Part shown: piece by piece, positions 34,701 through 46,489 of the stretch
How positions within the stretch are numbered: the stretch's first letter is position 1
How the letters are laid out: each line of letters opens with the position of its first letter
Assembly (NCBI RefSeq): GCF_008831285.2
Contig: NC_045144.1
Coordinates: 2,482,001-2,546,000 of the forward strand
Length of the DNA: 64,000 bases
Source of the DNA: Nymphaea colorata
Lineage: Eukaryota > Streptophyta > Magnoliopsida > Nymphaeales > Nymphaeaceae
Direction: 5' to 3'
Notes under the pieces: generated by a model
Databases searched by the model: none
The model's input: the letters and a program-made list of their open reading frames with translations, nothing else
Told to the model about the DNA's origin: nothing
Translations under genes and position numbers: made by a program

Positions 34701-34884
34701 GTTACTCTTTTTTTTGTAATTAAACATAACTAGAACGTAGTTGGCAAAAATCACTCCAAATTCATTGGGGTTGCTGGGTCACGAGTTAAGTATTGACCGA
34801 GTTAAGTGCATGACTTTCATGCAAAATTTGAAAGAGTTTGGTTTTGGGTCAATTTGAATTCGCTCAGACCACTACAGTAGCAGA

Positions 34885-35024
34885 GCTACTGTGCCGCTGG
34901 TGTGCGCTACTGCCCATGTCAGCCTTTAAAATATCTTATTGCGATTAAGGTGTCTGCTACTGTGCCGCTGATGTGCGCTACTGCCCATGTCAGCCTTTAA
35001 AATATCTTATTGCGATTAAGGTGA
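34885..35024. repeat. Tandem duplication, 2 x 71 bp
   Basis: Units at 34885-34955 and 34956-35024, each starting GCTACTGTGCCGCTG and ending GCGATTAAGGTG. They are almost identical, so the duplication is recent. Confidence 0.92.
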
Positions 35025-35655
35025 ACCTAAGTTTAGCCATATGTTGTGTCCACACAGACTTATGACCGTGCCCCCACAAGCACTCATCATGCTAAGTAAG
35101 AGGCTTGTTAGTACCCCTTAACCACAATTTTCTGATTCCGCCACTCGACCACTCTATTCTCAACTGTTCCGTATCGACTCTACCCAATTTCACTCAGAAA
35201 TAAATTATACTTTTAAAAAATAAATTAACACCATGCATGTTGTTTATTAGTTATTGTTATTTTGTAGTGGCCACCATAAACTATAGTTTTCTTTATTCTA
35301 CTTTATCTGATATCTACGTCAACTTTTTCATCATTTCGTATTAAAATATGATAAGAAAACTTTAAGAACGCTAACCTGTGACTCAATAGCCAAGTCATTT
35401 AAACTCCCATTTTCATGAGTTTACCAATTACGATTTAAAATCTGTCAAATTTATTTGAAAAATATAAAACGCCAGCGTTTTGTAATTTTCTTTTAGAAAA
35501 ATTTATAAAAGGACGCACAACATTTAGACTAATAATAACAAATGGCTCCCATCTTCTCGACAACATTTGAATATTTAAGCGGCATTTGGAAGGCACGAGG
35601 GACTGCTATGTGTGGACTACAGAACAAGAAACTTTTTTAAGAGGGACCAAATAGT

Positions 35656-35657
<2 letters not shown>

Positions 35658-35723
<66 letters not shown>

Positions 35724-35738
35724 TGTGTGAGAGAGAGA
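35658..35738. repeat. Compound microsatellite (TA)n(GT)n(GA)n
   Basis: Three adjoining dinucleotide runs. Confidence 0.96.
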
Positions 35739-36053
35739 CGGAGCCATGGCCCCTGGCCTTAATGGACAGAATAACCCAAAATGTGAGGTGGGGCCTTTTT
35801 GTAAAGGAATACAGTTTGATGACATTTTTGTCCAGTTTCACAGCTATGTCTTGTCTAATTTTTTGTCCGGAAGGGTTGAGTCAATTCTTTGTAACCTAAT
35901 TTTGTTGAGAAGTTTGGTGGCTTTCGTGTTCTCTCTTATCTTGTAAGGGGCCCTAACCCCAGGAAGCTGTTGGTTTAAGCCAGCCCTATCTTGTCGACAA
36001 CAACTGAGGAGCTCTCAACTTTTCTACCAAACTTTCAAATAGGCCCTTTCATT

Positions 36054-36428
36054 TAGCGCTGCACCCAAGCTCAGTCGAGCTTGCTCGAGATCAACTCCAC
36101 TAAAAAAACTCAACCTTGGACTCAACTCACTTAACTCATTTATGTTAAGCATGTCCTGTTTTTTTTTTACTTGTTTAACTTGATTAACTCATTTAATTGT
36201 TATTTGTTTAACTATTTTCTTATTATAGTTCAACATTCATCATGTAGTCGACCCAAGTCGAGTATAAATGAGTCGAATTCTTACATCTTGAACTTGACTT
36301 GTTTAACATTTCGAGCACGCATTTGAACTCGAACTTGACTCGTTTATAAACCAGTCAAGGTCGAGTTGAGTTTTTATGAGTGAGTTCGAGTTGAGCTCAA
36401 ACTGGCTCGACTTGTTATGCAGCCCTAC
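36054..36428. mobile_element. hAT-type MITE with TCGAG-rich termini
   Basis: About 375 bp. It begins TAGCGCTGCACCCAAGCTCA and its right end is the reverse complement of TAGGGCTGCATAACAAGTCG. Both ends are followed by GAGTCGAG/CTCGACTC-type subterminal repeats. The right end of the 2.8-kb insertion at 46262-49104 has the same kind of terminus. Target duplication is not clear. Confidence 0.6.
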
Positions 36429-38330
36429 TTGTATAAAAAAATATTAAAACTTATTAACACAATAACCTTTACTTCTTCTTCCAATGGTCGCCGCATCCCT
36501 CACTGCTTTCAAAGGGTTGAGTGACTCTCATCATCTTCATATATATGGCTTACTTATAAGGTTTACAGGGTACAAGTCTTGGATAAGAATATTTTTGGAA
36601 AATTTTAAAGTAGCACATATGAAAATTTAAAAAAAAAATATTATTCAGCTCCTGTACAAATGTTGAAAATACTATTGGCTCTATCCTCCTCTACCCTCCA
36701 TTCTCCCCTAAAAAAAATTTCTACCTCCGCCCCTACTTCTCACCCACTAGAGAGGGGAGAGGGTGATGGATTTTTTTATTTTGTACAATATTAATTTTAA
36801 TTTAAAAATGTTAGAAGTGTCAATTTTGTTGACATGTTTTAATAAATTTTAATAGAGGGCTCTATTTGAGAGTTCGGTGGAAAAGCTAAGGGTTCATTTG
36901 CTGTTGTTGAAATGATATGACGAGTTGTTATTTGCCCAAAGATTGGGCGTCCTTTAGTATTTTTTTTTTATTTAGTTGATAACAAAAGCTGTCAGACGTC
37001 TAAGGGCACGAATGTTAACATATTAAATTCAAATCGATATACAGTTAACCATATTTGCATTTTTGGATGCTCACATATTTATATTTGAGCTTATATTCAA
37101 ATAAGAATAAAGAAAGTCATATTTAAATTTAAACCTGAATTCACAATCAGGATTTAAGCCGAATCCAAATCCAAAATTTAAATAAGAGCATAGAAGATAT
37201 GATATTTTATTCTAAAATAAATCTGATTTGAATCTAAATCTAATTAGATATTGATGTATATCTGAAATTCGATTAGAAATTATTTTTTAAATTCAAATTC
37301 AATCTTTTCTAATATTTTTCATAATCTCCGATTTTTTGAGAATGATTCGACCAGATATTTGATTAAAATAAAACATTAACATGTGCCCGCGTAGTTCATT
37401 TCTTGCTCGTTCCAAGCCACGACAAATAAATGTCCGCTATCGCAGATGGTAGAGTTGTACAAAGGGATAGCCAAGGGGGACAAAATTGTACAATCACCCC
37501 ACACCTTCACTTTTTTTTTTTTCAAATTTAAAATATAATTTAAAACCTTAAAACCTTTGAAATTAATTTGAAAAAATGTAACACAGGAGCATCTACGGTC
37601 TAAAAATTAAAATTATACATCATCGTGCTCAACCGAGTATGAAAAGGACGACACCCGACGTTTCGTAAATATTTTATTCGCTCGACAACAAAAGGCGGCC
37701 TAGGGGACCAAGGGCATGAAGCTTGAAGGCTCAACACGGTTTTCCCACTCCTTCAACGTGCGGCTATCCGTTGAGGGCGGTTTGGGAATATGTTTTTCGC
37801 CGACAAGTGAGACTACCATCGCATCTAAAATTGTTACATTTTATTCGTTTGACAGTTTCATGAATTTACTCTAAAAATGTTCGTGCTAACTAATTAACCT
37901 TAACCATAACTCAATAAGACATGATTTATTCACAATGTACAAGTGCTGTTCATAGAAGCAATGATTCGAACGATTTTTGTTCTAACAGTTGACACAAAAT
38001 GATATTGTTTAGTATATTGATGAGATTTGATATTTAAAAAAAATGAATTGTTGTTGAACCACATATAATCATATTACGAATAAAGCTGAACCTCTCTTTA
38101 TATTTAGGTTTTGTTTGTACGGTGGTGGCAATTGTGCAGTTAGGTGTATTTGAAAAGAAACACAAATTTTTATGTGTATCATAAGCAGAATCATTTCTAA
38201 AATCCATTGCTTTATTATTCAACAAAGCTTGCTGGGCTATAACATCACCACAATGTAGAGGAACGGAGTTGGCCTGATCAAGAAAAGTGGACGACGAAGT
38301 CAAAAGAAAGGAAAGCGCGGATTTCCATAA
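36429..38330. other. AT-rich intergenic DNA leading to the OPCL1-like promoter
   Basis: No gene recognised. AT-rich stretches at 37020-37380 resemble those at 34380-34640 loosely in inverted orientation. The last few hundred bases must hold the promoter of the downstream gene, but no TATA box is convincing. Confidence 0.4.
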
Positions 38331-38403
38331 GTTTTGGATTCTGGAAGAAACTCGCAGCTTTTGACCACCGATCTAAGCTGCCGTCCACTGTGGCTTCGAC
38401 TAC

Positions 38404-38465
38404 ATTTACCAGGAGCGAGGAGCGAGGAGCGAGGGAGAGAAACAGAGAGAGGGAGAGGGAGAGCA
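38404..38465 (+). other. Purine-rich 5' leader of the OPCL1-like gene
   Basis: A GAGCGAGGAGCGAGG repeat grades into GAGAGAGGGAGAGGGAGAG and ends at the first in-frame ATG (38466). Such GA-rich leaders are common in plant 5' untranslated regions. The frame stays open upstream to about 38334 but has no earlier ATG. Confidence 0.55.
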
Positions 38466-39702
38466 ATGGCATTGGCGGCTAACCAGCAGCAGCAAGGCGT
38501 GAACCCGAGAAGTGGGTTCTGTCCGTCCAATTCCATCTTCTATAGCAAGCGGAAACCGGTTGCGTTCCCCGTCGACGACCAGCTGGACGTCGCCACTTTC
38601 ATTTCCTCGCGTGCCCACTCCGGCAAGATCGCCCTCATCGACGCGGAAACCGGCGAGAAGATCACCTACCCTCAGCTCTGGTCCATGGTTCATTCCCTCG
38701 CCGACGGCCTCTCCTCCGTCGGCGTTCGCCAGGGAGACGTCGTCCTCATCCTCTCCCCCAACTCCATCCACTTCCCCATCGTCTTCCTCGCCGTCATGTC
38801 CCTCGGCGCCATCCTCACCACCACCAACCCTATCAACACCGCGGCGGAAATCGCCAAGCAGGTCCGAGACTCCCGTCCCAGCTTGGCCTTCACAACATCG
38901 TCGCTCCTCCCCAAACTCAAGGGCACCAATCTCCCCGTCATCCTACTGAACCACGACGCCGACACCGAGACCCTGCCCACCACCGCCCTCAAGATCGTGA
39001 CCACGATTGCCGGACTCCTGAACGGCCGACACCGCCGGTGCCCGCGGCCGCGGATCCACCAGGATGACACGGCCACGCTCCTCTACTCATCGGGCACCAC
39101 CGGGTTGAGCAAGGGCGTGATCTCGTCCCACAGGAATCTGATCGCCATGGTGTCGGTAATCATGGGGAGATTTCGCCTGGACTCTGGCGACGGCTTGGAG
39201 ACGTTCCTGTGCACGGTGCCCATGTTCCACGTCTACGGACTGGCGGCGTTCGCGTCGGGACTGCTGGGTTCCGGCGGGACCATCGTGGTGCTTTCGAGGT
39301 TCGACATGGGAGCGATGCTGGAGGCGATCCAGAGGTACCGGGTGACGTACCTGCCGCTGGTGCCGCCCATCCTGGTGGCGCTCGCCAAGAGTCCGGAGGT
39401 GCGCCGCTTCGACCTGGGCTCGCTCGGGAAGGTGCTGTCCGGCGGAGCGCCGCTGGGCAAGGAGCTGATGGAGGAGTTCGTGGCCCGCTTCCCCTCGGTC
39501 TCGGTGCTGCAGGGGTACGGCCTTACGGAGTCTACGGGGATCGGGGCGTCCACCGACACGGCCGACGAGAGCCGGCGGTACGGGACGGCAGGGCTTCTGT
39601 CGGCCAACATGGAGGCGAGGATCGTGGATCCCGAGACGGGGGAGGCGCTGGAGACGAATCAGAAAGGAGAATTGTGGTTGCGGGGACCCTCAATTATGAA
39701 AG
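38466..39702 (+). CDS. OPCL1: OPCL1-like exon 1
   Basis: 1237 bp ending at donor GTACGC (from 39703), covering the N-terminal domain through box II. Codon third positions are mostly G or C, in contrast to the surrounding DNA. Confidence 0.92.
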
Positions 39703-42006
39703 GTACGCTCATGTGGTGACCCGAGTTCAAATCGTATCGGATAGTTATCTGATGACTACGAATCGCTTCCAAACTTTGAGAGCGAACTCTTGATGACGTT
39801 CGACCCGATGTATGGGTGTAGTTTCTGTATAAAATTTGTACCGTTTTATTTTTTAAACTAACAATTAATTTTAAATTATTTTAAAATAATTTTGAAAAAT
39901 AAAAAATCTTTTATCCTCGAATTCGAATGCATTTAGTATATTTTGTGTGCGACATGAGATGAAAAAGGAGCCTGTCTGCCTTGCAACGACGCACCCACTT
40001 GACGCCAAGAATGAGTGACCAAGTAGCATAGTGCAGTAGCCCTTTTTTCCTCCTGTCAACTTCAGGATCTGCCTGCAGATCGTTCGTGGTTCTTGCTTTT
40101 CTGTTGCTTTCTTTCTCGTCTTTTAAAATCGCTAAGGGCAAATTAAACACCTTTTATGACCTGCCCCATAATCATTTATCAAAGGCTAAATATTTAAAGA
40201 ATCAGATCATGAGGCTGTGGCCTCCATGCTTCATCCCAAAAAAAGGAAGGAAAAGCTCAGTCTTCTATTACACTAGGAAAAAGCGCTGCGATTTAAGAGT
40301 TTTAAGGCCCTGAGGAGCAGAACTTAACTGGTTGGTCTGGCTGCTAATGAGTGTTGGTTTAAAAAGGAGGTGAGGTATATACCAACTCCGCAATTTTGCC
40401 AACTTGGGTCTCAATATGTCTCCTAACAGTTTAGGTTTCATCTCTAAAATGAGCATAAACCAAAATAAATAACCATTTAGTTAATAAGACTAAGATTGTT
40501 TGCAATTTGAGATACAAAGCTAAATTTTATGGGAGTGCTCTGTTCTCGACCAATTGGCCATACTAACAATTATCTCACCAATTGTATATGCTGATCTACT
40601 GTCTTAGTTTCTTTTAGGCTTTTGTCTTGCTGAAAATTATTGTAAATGCTTACAATAGACTTCAATGTGGTCTGCGTGCGCAGGTTATTTTTCCAATCCA
40701 GAGGCGACGGCCTCAACGTTGGACTCTGAAGGGTGGCTCAGAACTGGAGACCTTTGCTACATAGATGAGGACGGCTACATTTTTGTAGTAGACAGGCTCA
40801 AGGAGCTGATTAAATACAAGGGATATCAGGTAGGATATTCGCCAGAGAAGCCCGTCATGAGGTCTATGAGGTTGCATTTGCTGAGACTTTCTCGGTGCAG
40901 GTTGCTCCTGCTGAATTGGAGGCGTTGTTGCACACTCATCCGGACATATCCGATGCTGCTGTCATACCGTAAGTATTATGTGTGTGTGTGTGTGTGTGCA
41001 TATATATCTATATACTCCATTTTTTACTTCTACCAACCATTATAATTAACTCAAGGTTTCCTTGATTATTCCAAGTTTTGTTGACCGCTCGATAAAAAGA
41101 ACAGATGGGGGCTGCATGTTTGTATACACGCGTGAAAACACACACACAGGGCTGGTGAACATTCTTCATGATTAGACCAATAGTCTACATATTTTTAATA
41201 TCAATGTTTTACTTTTTTTTTTTTTTGCAAACTTTACTGCGGTGATGGGGCTATAATTCATTTCTAAAACAATCCACATGACAATGACATTCTGTTAATG
41301 TGTAAATAGGATCTTAAAAATCAAAGGTTAATTTTTTTTAAGTACCATTAAAGCTCATCTTCCTTGACCAAGAAAATACGTCATTTATGTCAAATGCTAA
41401 ACATAAAATACACGTTCTTATGAGGTTATACACTCGAGCATATTTTGTTCGACGTTTAAGCTAATATTTACAAAAGCAGACTTAGATAGAATTTCAACCC
41501 TTTCGGTTCGACTTTGGACCCAAATCTGAGGTTCAAACGGGTGTTAATGCGCATGAAACCCACTGAACTTCACTTTCCTACAGAAATGCAAGTGCATTTA
41601 TCATTATAGATGATAAGCAGGTTGTATGCATAACGGGCTACCTGCCTTTCTGGTGGCTATGAATTGCAGTTTTCCTGACAAGGAAGTCGGCCAGTACCCT
41701 GTGGCATATGTAGTGAGAAAAGCTGGAACAAGTGTATCAGAAGACGTGATCATCAAATTTGTGGCAAAACAGGTAAGGATCCCAATTTCCCAACAAAAGA
41801 AGAATTTGAGATCCACTGCCATTTTGTCAACAATGGTGAAGAAGTATGCATGGTATCATTTCTTAACACATATTTTGGATGGCTTTCAGGTCGCTCCTTA
41901 CAAGAAAATCCGGCGAGTTTCATTTGTCAGCGAGGTCCCCAAGAATGCTTCTGGCAAGATACTGAGGAAGGATCTCATCAAGCTAGCAACTAATTCGAGG
42001 CTCTGA
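38466..42006 (+). CDS. OPCL1: OPC-8:0 CoA ligase-like (4-coumarate:CoA ligase-like) peroxisomal enzyme
   Basis: Complete five-exon gene for a 556-residue adenylate-forming ligase: exons 38466-39702, 40684-40829, 40901-40968, 41670-41772 and 41890-42006, all GT-AG and in frame. It reads close to Arabidopsis OPCL1 (4CL-like 5) along its length, from [17 protein letters not shown] to [10 protein letters not shown]. The P-loop [11 protein letters not shown] is at residues 207-217, box II GELWLRG at 401-407, and the catalytic lysine block is in [11 protein letters not shown] near the end. The C-terminal SRL is a type 1 peroxisomal signal. OPCL1 activates OPC-8:0 and related acyl chains with ATP and CoA so that beta-oxidation can produce jasmonic acid. 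Substrate is inferred from family; other 4CL-like acyl ligases remain possible. Exon 1 is GC-rich, the later exons are not. Confidence 0.9.
39703..40683 (+). other. OPCL1-like intron 1
   Basis: 981-bp AT-rich intron. The stretch 40410-40545 resembles one unit of the tandem repeat at 28830-29520 (CCTAACAGTTTAGGTTTC, then TTTGAGATACAAAGCTAAAT). Confidence 0.7.
40684..40829 (+). CDS. OPCL1: OPCL1-like exon 2
   Basis: 146 bp encoding [18 protein letters not shown], the adenylate-binding [14 protein letters not shown] and the hinge [13 protein letters not shown]. Acceptor GCGCAG, donor GTAGGA. Confidence 0.92.
40901..40968 (+). CDS. OPCL1: OPCL1-like exon 3
   Basis: 68 bp encoding [20 protein letters not shown], after a 71-bp intron. 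Acceptor GGTGCAG, donor GTAAGT. A (TG)n run at 40979-40998 lies in the following intron. Confidence 0.9.
41670..41772 (+). CDS. OPCL1: OPCL1-like exon 4
   Basis: 103 bp encoding [17 protein letters not shown] through [11 protein letters not shown]. It completes a split proline codon from exon 3. Confidence 0.9.
41890..42006 (+). CDS. OPCL1: OPCL1-like exon 5
   Basis: 117 bp with [18 protein letters not shown], the catalytic-lysine segment ASGKILRKD and the stop TGA directly after the SRL tripeptide. Confidence 0.92.
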   Translation, partial: VAPYKKIRRVSFVSEVPKNASGKILRKDLIKLATNSRL

Positions 42007-42490
42007 TCTTATCTATGCCAGATGAATCATATATTTTTGCAGGAAATGGTTGCACCATAAGCACGTTCGGGCTCTCATGTATAAGAAGGGAGGAGCTGCA
42101 GCTTCTCTGTGTTTCCAAATAAGTATACGATGTCGCCTAGTTTCCTAAAAGGATTAATAGCCATTGCTCGCACTCAATGATATAACTGGTTTCTGCACTA
42201 CGCAATACTTGATACAAACCCAAACCCAACTGCTAGGATTTGCAAAGAAAGATCAAGGTACATAGTAATCAAAGTCAAATTCGATCTATGGACCTCCTGA
42301 GGTCAGGCCTCCTACGTTATTGAAAGAACATATTTACAAATAGAAAGAGTCGAAGCCAGAGGAAGCTGCTTCCTCTGAGCTCAGCCAAAACCACGCATTT
42401 TCTAGGCACGGTTCCTATACGTAAATAATACACCAAGAAAGAATTTTATCTATTACGGAATAAAGAGGATATATATGACCCTTACAACAC
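42007..42490 (+). other. 3' flank of the OPCL1-like gene
   Basis: Presumed 3' untranslated region and short spacer. No poly(A) signal can be singled out. Copia sequence begins at about 42500 on the other strand. Confidence 0.5.
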
Positions 42491-42499
42491 ATCACAATA

Positions 42500-43462
42500 T
42501 AACACTGGGATATTAGATATGGAGATTTGAAATTATCATAATATGTAAGATATCCATGTAATTTTATAAACTGCAGAGGTGAGAGCACGATATTCGGCTT
42601 CTGAACTCGAGCATGCTACGGTAGGCTGCATTTTGGCAGACCAAGATATGGAATTTAGTACAAGGTATATGCAATATCCCGTGGTAGACCTGCATGTGAT
42701 GCGACACCCAGTCCAGTTCGCGTCAGTGTAGCCTTGAATGTCCAACAATGAGATTCCTTGTAGTTGAATTTAATAATTCAATGTGGACTTGACATAACGC
42801 AAAATGTGTTTTACCAATTGAAAATGGAAAGCTGTTGGCGACGGCATAAATTATGAAACGAAATTCATGCTATATACCATATTTGGTCTAGTGAAAGTTA
42901 GGTATTGAAGACTTCCAACGAGGCTCCGGTAGAGGATCTGGAGATAAAGGATCATTTTGGGAAGAAGAAAGTGACTCCACCATAGGCGTATTCAATGATT
43001 TGCAGTCCCCTAAGTTGGCCTTTTTGAGAAAATCTGTAGCATATCCAGCTTGATTGAGATAAATTGAGTTGTCTTCACGTTGAACTTGAATGCCAAATAA
43101 ATGGTGGACGTACCCCAAATCCTTCATAGCAAAATGTTTGCTAGTGGTTTCAACAAACGCCTTTAAAATTAATGGCTGACCACTGGTTATTAGAATGTCC
43201 TCAACATATAGCAACAAAAATATAATGCCTTTGGTGCCTCTATAAATAAATAAGGAAAAATTTGCACTGCTACAAGAAAAATCCATAGTGAATGAGGAAA
43301 TCACTAAACCTGTTGAACCACATTCTAAGAAGACTGATATAACCCATAGAATGCTGTCTTGAGTTGGCAAACATGATTTGGTTTGGTTGGATCAAGTAAG
43401 CCTGGTGGTTGATGCATGTATACTGGTTCATCCAAAATCCCATGTAGGAAAGCATTCCTGAC
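42500..43462 (-). pseudogene. Copia pol remnant: reverse transcriptase and RNase H
   Basis: Reads leftwards. Reverse transcriptase traces: FLHG-type [16 protein letters not shown], then MWFNRFSDF, IFLLLYVEDILITSG (YVED where most have YVDD), MKDLGYVHHLFGIQV and GYATDFLKKANL. RNase [24 protein letters not shown] and SSSEAEYRALT. Frames are broken. On its right side pre-integrase sequence (43463-43560) is joined directly to reverse transcriptase, so most of integrase has been deleted. It is the outward continuation of the left palindrome arm. Confidence 0.88.
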
Positions 43463-45030
43463 ATCAAATTATTTCTAATCAAAAACTTCAAGACATCAAA
43501 ATTAATATGGGCTAGCCTCTTATGCCATGTTTCCAAGCTTGCTCCTTTCTGTCGACTTGAGAAAACACCTCTTTAGCAATTAGTCATAGAGCATATAAAC
43601 CACCATCTTGTGTCCTTAAGCTATCATTTGGTGTGAGTTCCTGTCCTAAATTTTAAACCCATCACATGTAAAGAGTAAGTCCACTGGTGCATTTTTATCA
43701 ACTGACTAACTAAAACATCATTTAAAGTTTGACATCCATTCTGAACCTGAACATAGGCATTTCCAGTATCCAATATATGAAGACGTTTTCCATCTCCAAC
43801 TATTATTTTGTCTAAACCCTTGTATTTGGATAGTTGGACAGCTTACTAATGTTTGCTGTCACATGAGATGTGGCGCCCGTGTCTGAAAATTAGGTTTCAT
43901 ATTGGTTATTTGACACAGTCATTGCTGCTAATGCCTTAGTTGTGCTTTCAGCTTAATAGGTATTATTGAACCTAAGCCAACATTTTAGAGCTGGATTAGA
44001 TTTGGAATATAGTACCATTTTCTTTGTTAGTCAACTTTCTTTTATTTGTCACCTTGTTGTGATCATTTGTCTGATTTTGATGCTGTTTTCCATGATCTTG
44101 ATTGGAATATGGATTGCATCGATGTCCCTATGACAAGAACTGGTACCCACCTCTTCCTTTCTTGCTACCTCCATTACACTGGCTCTATGTATAGAAGGCA
44201 GTTTGTTGATCTCCTCCATCATTATTTAGAGTTCAGAGAGTCCCATGACTTTGAAGAAGTGGAATCATTTCTTCTTATGACGGTATTGGGCATCCAAGCA
44301 TAGTCGTGATGAACAACTACATGAACACTTTGTATGTTCATTCACAAGTTTCCCGATGGTCGCTATTTCATCACAAGTATTTTTGAAAATCCAAAGATAA
44401 TCCGCCATCGACCTATTCTTGTCTTATGCATTTGGAGCTTTTGAAGCAAGCAACACTCACTTCTTGTGAGTCCAGTTACATGTAAAGCCCACCTTCTTCA
44501 GTTGCTTCACCAATCATTGTCAGATTAGATTGGTTCAGTTGTTGGTATGGTCAACTTCTCCTTAGAGAAAACAATTTAGCTCTTGAGTCAATTTATTCAC
44601 AAAGATTAGCATTGCAAGAAATTGTAACACAAACAAAGCATTATCAAGCAAATAATGATTCATGAAAGGTAACTTTTCCATAACCTTCTATTGAAACTAA
44701 GAAACCATGAGCTATTTATACTAGTGATTTCATGCATGCATGCATATCAACCAAACCATATTTATCGCCAATCATGTGGTTTATGCCATTAATTATCCCT
44801 AATCCATTTATGAGAACGTAACTATGTGAGGAGGGTTTTGCAATTATTTGATTTGGTTGTAGTTTCAGTAGCCACTGCCATATTGGATCTAACATGTTTT
44901 AGTAGTTTCTTGGGTTTGGCAATATTATCTTCCCATGCAATTACTGACCTATGGCCACGGCCAGTAAAACCATGTAAGTTCCAACTCAGTTCCCTTAAGT
45001 GTCACGTCTCATGATAAACATACATTTTAG
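43463..45030 (-). pseudogene. Copia 5' end in the left arm: LTR, gag, protease, pre-integrase
   Basis: Minus-strand mate of 51737-53297. The pre-integrase motif ETWHKRLAHINFDVLKFL is at about 43530-43480. The gag and protease region is broken by stops. The LTR carries TATTTATA (44713-44720), the reverse of a TATA box, and probably ends near 45022. The open frame 44046-44303 on the plus strand is an antisense artefact. Confidence 0.8.
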
Positions 45031-45336
45031 TGGTTATTTTCCTTTGAATCTTTCAATGTTAAATGCATGTTCAAATTTATGTTTTTGCTTGTTCTAGTTT
45101 TGAACACCATACGGTCTTGGTTCACAAACAACTCTTACCTTAAATATACTCATTCATAACTTTGTGCCTTGTTTCTTCTCGTTGAATAATTGAGCATACA
45201 CTATTCAAATTTCAAAGTATACACTATTCAAAGTAGGCAGCAGTTATGTCATTAAAATGTGACTATGAAGTGTATTGTAGTCTTGCCTCAGTCCAATAAG
45301 CAGCTTGCACACATTATCCTCTTCGGCTCATTGCTT

Positions 45337-45560
45337 AGGTTGCGTTTGATTGCAAGGAAGAATTTAACGTGGTAAATTTACCATGGTAAATTTTTTTGAA
45401 AAAAAATACAAGATGAAATTTAACCCTCTTCCGATTTGAGGCCCTGTTTGATTGCAGAGAAGTTTTTTGCACAGTAAAATTATCTGTGTTTGATGCACAG
45501 GATAGTTTTTTGCAAGGTACATTTAACTATGTTTGGTGCACAAGGGTAAAAATTAAGAGA
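45337..45560. repeat. MITE-like sequence, outer copy in the left arm
   Basis: Contains GGTTGCGTTTGATTGCAAGG, a GGTAAATTTACCATGG palindromic stretch and GGCCCTGTTTGATTGCAGAG. Related copies lie at 49486-49579, 49926-50020 and 51200-51420. The GGCCCTGTTTG end recalls PIF/Harbinger or hAT MITEs; the superfamily is not proven. Confidence 0.55.
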
Positions 45561-45644
45561 GACTTTTTTTTCTGACCGTTAGAAGTTGTTGTTTTATTGG
45601 TTCTCCTCCAATTTCACGTGAGTAAAAATTGAAACTTTGAGACT

Positions 45645-45848
45645 TCATAGGATCCTTGTTGTTTTATTAGACTTCATAGGATCCTTGTCAGGCTTCTGCA
45701 CTTGTCTTTGGCCCAAACGACGATCTTCCACCTCTAAAGACAACAAAATCTGCTCTTGCACAGTTGCACTGGTAATTTTTTTAAGTTTACATTCTCTGTT
45801 TCTTACTGCAGCAGACAATGTGTTCATCGGTAGTTTCAAGGCAGACAA
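45645..45848 (-). other. Unidentified open frame in the left arm, possible captured gene fragment
   Basis: 67 codons beginning MSALKLPMNTLSAAV and containing KKITSATVQEQILLSLEVED. The same frame is at 50903-51091 in the right arm with almost no change. The composition looks protein-like rather than low-complexity, but I do not recognise it. A 29-bp direct repeat (ACTTCATAGGATCCTTGT) interrupts its end. Confidence 0.35.
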
Positions 45849-46489
45849 AAAACTGTTCTAGAAATTTAGATCTAAAACATATAACTTAGAATGAACATAA
45901 TCATTCAGGAACAAGAGCTAAAGGGAAGCCCTTTGGCAATCAAGACTGTCAATGCCAAAGTAAAGAAAATAAATCAGGACCAATGAAAAAAGCGACTACA
46001 TGAAAGCACACACGGCCTATGTTTCATTTCCCATCAAAGCGCACAACCAGACCAAAATACCTACAAAGATTTGAGATTTTGCAATGACCAACCAAACAAA
46101 ATATCGATGAATGCGCAAACCTCCAGCAAAGAATGGTTTATACGAGTTCAAGACAAGTTGTAGAGCAAAAATTTAAAAAAAAAAAAGGAAGGAAGCCACG
46201 GCTTTATACCAAATATGAGAAAGATCCTGTTGTGGTTTGTGATTCCGAGAGAACCTTTACAACGAGTCGAGCTACTCGAACTCGACTCGTTTAAGCTCGA
46301 CTCGAAAGTTAAATGAGCTGTTTCATTAGTTAAACGAGTCGAGCTCGAGTTTACGAGTCAACTCGTTTAAGTAATCGAGTCGTGCTCGAGTTCACTGAAC
46401 TCGACTCGTTAAAGCTCGACTCGGCTCGATTAACATATCGGTTTTAAAAAAACCGGTTCAGCTGTCTCGACAGGAAAAAAGTTTATGGT

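Larger units (their letters stand above)
33439..36053. other. AT-rich intergenic DNA
   Basis: No gene seen. It contains a 71-bp tandem duplication (34885-35024) and a compound microsatellite (35658-35738). The frames at 35617-35946 cross or adjoin the microsatellite and match nothing recognised. Confidence 0.4.

Noticed and set aside
34380-37380. Possible inverted pair of AT-rich elements (34380-34640 and 37020-37380)
   Set aside because: Similarity consists mainly of AT-rich phrases such as ATTTGGATTT and could be compositional.
38512-39793. Long alternative frames over the OPCL1-like first exon, both strands
   Set aside because: GC-rich coding sequence lacks stops in other frames. Only the frame from 38466 shows ligase motifs and continues through four splice junctions.
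44046-44303. 85-codon frame, mirrored at 52453-52710
   Set aside because: It is antisense to Copia gag in both palindrome arms. Its conservation reflects the recent duplication, not selection on a protein.
44826-45014. 62-codon frame, mirrored at 51743-51931
   Set aside because: It lies antisense within the presumed Copia LTR.
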